Assembly: GCA_035934235.1 (NCBI GenBank) | Contig: DASYYB010000008.1 | Location: 3,723 to 67,722 of the forward strand | DNA from: REEB95 sp035934235 | GTDB taxonomy: Bacteria > Pseudomonadota > Alphaproteobacteria > ATCC43930 > CGMCC-115725 | DNA length: 64,000 nucleotides | Direction of reading: 5' to 3' | Shown: positions 63,029 through 64,000 of the stretch, one piece after another | How positions within the stretch are numbered: position 1 is the first letter of the stretch | Layout: each line of letters starts with the position of its first letter | Position numbers and translations under genes: made by a program | Notes under the pieces: generated by a model | Database searches by the model: none | Told to the model about the DNA's origin: nothing | Seen by the model: only the letters and a program-made list of their open reading frames with translations

Positions 63029-64000
63029 ATGCTGTACGAGGCCTACCAGGCGCATCGTGACGCCTTTGCGCCCATTCGGATGCTGGCGCAAACCTTTCAG
63101 GGCTTGCTCAGCCAGCCTTGGCCCATCGTCGCACACCACCCGATGATGCGTGCCGCCGCCGCCGCGTGCGAGATGGTGGCGCGTGCCGGCATGTGGCACG
63201 AGCGGCCGCCCTTCGGCATCAAATCGGTCGCGATCGGCAGCCGTGTGCTGCCGGTATACGAAGAGGTCGCGGCCTGCCATCCGTTCTGCACGTTGCGGCA
63301 TTTCCGCAAAGAGGGCATTGCCGCGGTTCAGCCGCGCGTGCTCGTGGTAGCGCCGCTGTCCGGTCACTTCGCGACGCTGCTGCGCGGCACGATCGAGACG
63401 CTGCTGCCGGATTTCGACGTCTACGTCACGGATTGGGTCAACGCGCGCAATGTGCCGATGCTCTATGGGCAATTCGGCCTCGACGATCACGTCGCACTGA
63501 TGCTCTCTTATCTGCGCGACCTCGGCCCCGACCTGCACGTCATCGCGGTGTGTCAACCGGCAGTGCCGGTGCTTGCGGCGGTGGCGCTGTTGGCCGCCGG
63601 CGGTGATCCCGACCAGCCGCACAGCATGACGCTGATGGGCGGACCGATCGACACGCGCGTCAACCCGACGGCGGTCAACGTGCTCGCCACAACGCGGCCG
63701 TTGTCGTGGTTCGAGAAGAACGTCATTGCCGCGGTGCCGGCGCGCTATCCCGGTGCGTTCCGCCGCGTCTACCCCGGCTTTCTGCAACTCGCCGGCTTCA
63801 TGACGATGAATCTCGACCGCCACGTCACCGCGCATGTTGATCTGTTCAATCATCTGGTACGCGGCGACGGCGAGAGCGCGACGGCGACGCGCAAATTCTA
63901 CGACGAGTACATGTCGGTGATGGATCTGCCGGCCGACTATTATCTGCAAACGGTGCAGCGCGTGTTCCAGGACCATGCATTGCCGATGGGCACATTCGAT
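63029..64000 (+). CDS. phaZ: Intracellular polyhydroxyalkanoate depolymerase (PhaZ), 3' end outside window
   Basis: Mobilises stored poly-3-hydroxybutyrate granules. 324 residues are visible and the frame is open at the edge; the family is about 400-420 residues. ATG 63029 has GGAGAGG upstream. MLYEAYQAHRDAFAPIRMLA is the standard N-terminus. The catalytic Cys C175 in VIAVCQPAVPVLAAVALL replaces the lipase Ser, as in Cupriavidus PhaZ1; TDWVNARNVPM and GFLQLAGFMTMNLDRH are further family blocks. Presence indicates PHA storage metabolism. It is divergent from the PAS kinase across about 200 bp. Confidence 0.94.
   Translation, partial: MLYEAYQAHRDAFAPIRMLAQTFQGLLSQPWPIVAHHPMMRAAAAACEMVARAGMWHERPPFGIKSVAIGSRVLPVYEEVAACHPFCTLRHFRKEGIAAVQPRVLVVAPLSGHFATLLRGTIETLLPDFDVYVTDWVNARNVPMLYGQFGLDDHVALMLSYLRDLGPDLHVIAVCQPAVPVLAAVALLAAGGDPDQPHSMTLMGGPIDTRVNPTAVNVLATTRPLSWFEKNVIAAVPARYPGAFRRVYPGFLQLAGFMTMNLDRHVTAHVDLFNHLVRGDGESATATRKFYDEYMSVMDLPADYYLQTVQRVFQDHALPMGTFD

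Overview
The window looks like a chromosomal stretch of a GC-rich, polyhydroxyalkanoate-using alphaproteobacterium. The signs are a GTTC-N7-GTTC SOS box of the alphaproteobacterial LexA type between uvrA and ssb, gyrA directly coupled to coaD, sdhE coupled to mfd, two bactofilins, an intracellular Cys-type PHB depolymerase, and many GTG starts with ATGA/GTGA stop-start overlaps. The order cannot be fixed from sequence alone. Most of the window is core chromosome; accessory features are small and scattered.

Layout: 1-6.4 kb holds DNA maintenance and CoA synthesis genes (uvrA partial, ssb, gyrA, coaD). 6.7-9.2 kb has an Old Yellow Enzyme, a Flp pilin and an NAD-dependent epimerase with an altered active site. 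9.2-17.6 kb is an envelope and polysaccharide district: a FemAB protein of the PEP-CTERM/XrtA-associated type coupled to a GT4 glycosyltransferase, two methyltransferases, lipoproteins, a sensor kinase, a PH-domain membrane protein and a decayed alpha/beta hydrolase.

17.6-19.4 kb is the most unusual part. It is a 1.7-kb element inserted at the 3' half of a tRNA-Lys gene and bounded by a perfect 46-bp direct repeat. It carries one ParB/DGQHRL-type gene with a small upstream ORF and no integrase. It also has three sets of phased heptamer pairs (GGGTGNC-N4-GGGTGNC) that look like arm sites for a recombinase acting in trans.

19.4-33.2 kb: a type III polyketide synthase coupled to an ICMT-type methyltransferase, a DUF502 membrane protein, recG, an amidohydrolase, sdhE-mfd, a FrnE-like DsbA protein, an acyl-CoA synthetase coupled to an SDR, and a 2-hydroxyacid dehydrogenase followed by the relic of a 3-hydroxyisobutyrate dehydrogenase. 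33.6-45.4 kb mixes small unknown proteins, a HExxH protein, a SPOR protein, two bactofilins, tRNA-Ser, a cupredoxin, exported small proteins, a TPR/glycosyltransferase with a duplicated catalytic region, and an OmpR/EnvZ-like pair preceded by a 32-residue membrane miniprotein.

45.5-64 kb: a Tat-exported beta-carbonic anhydrase, an acyl-CoA dehydrogenase, two convergent exported beta-helix proteins, a full SUF Fe-S assembly operon (Rrf2 regulator-sufB-C-D-S-U-T) with stop-start coupling through most of its length, a GST, a diheme cytochrome c, a truncated SDR, a three-gene sensory phosphorelay (five-PAS kinase, single-domain receiver, REC-kinase), and the start of an intracellular PHB depolymerase.
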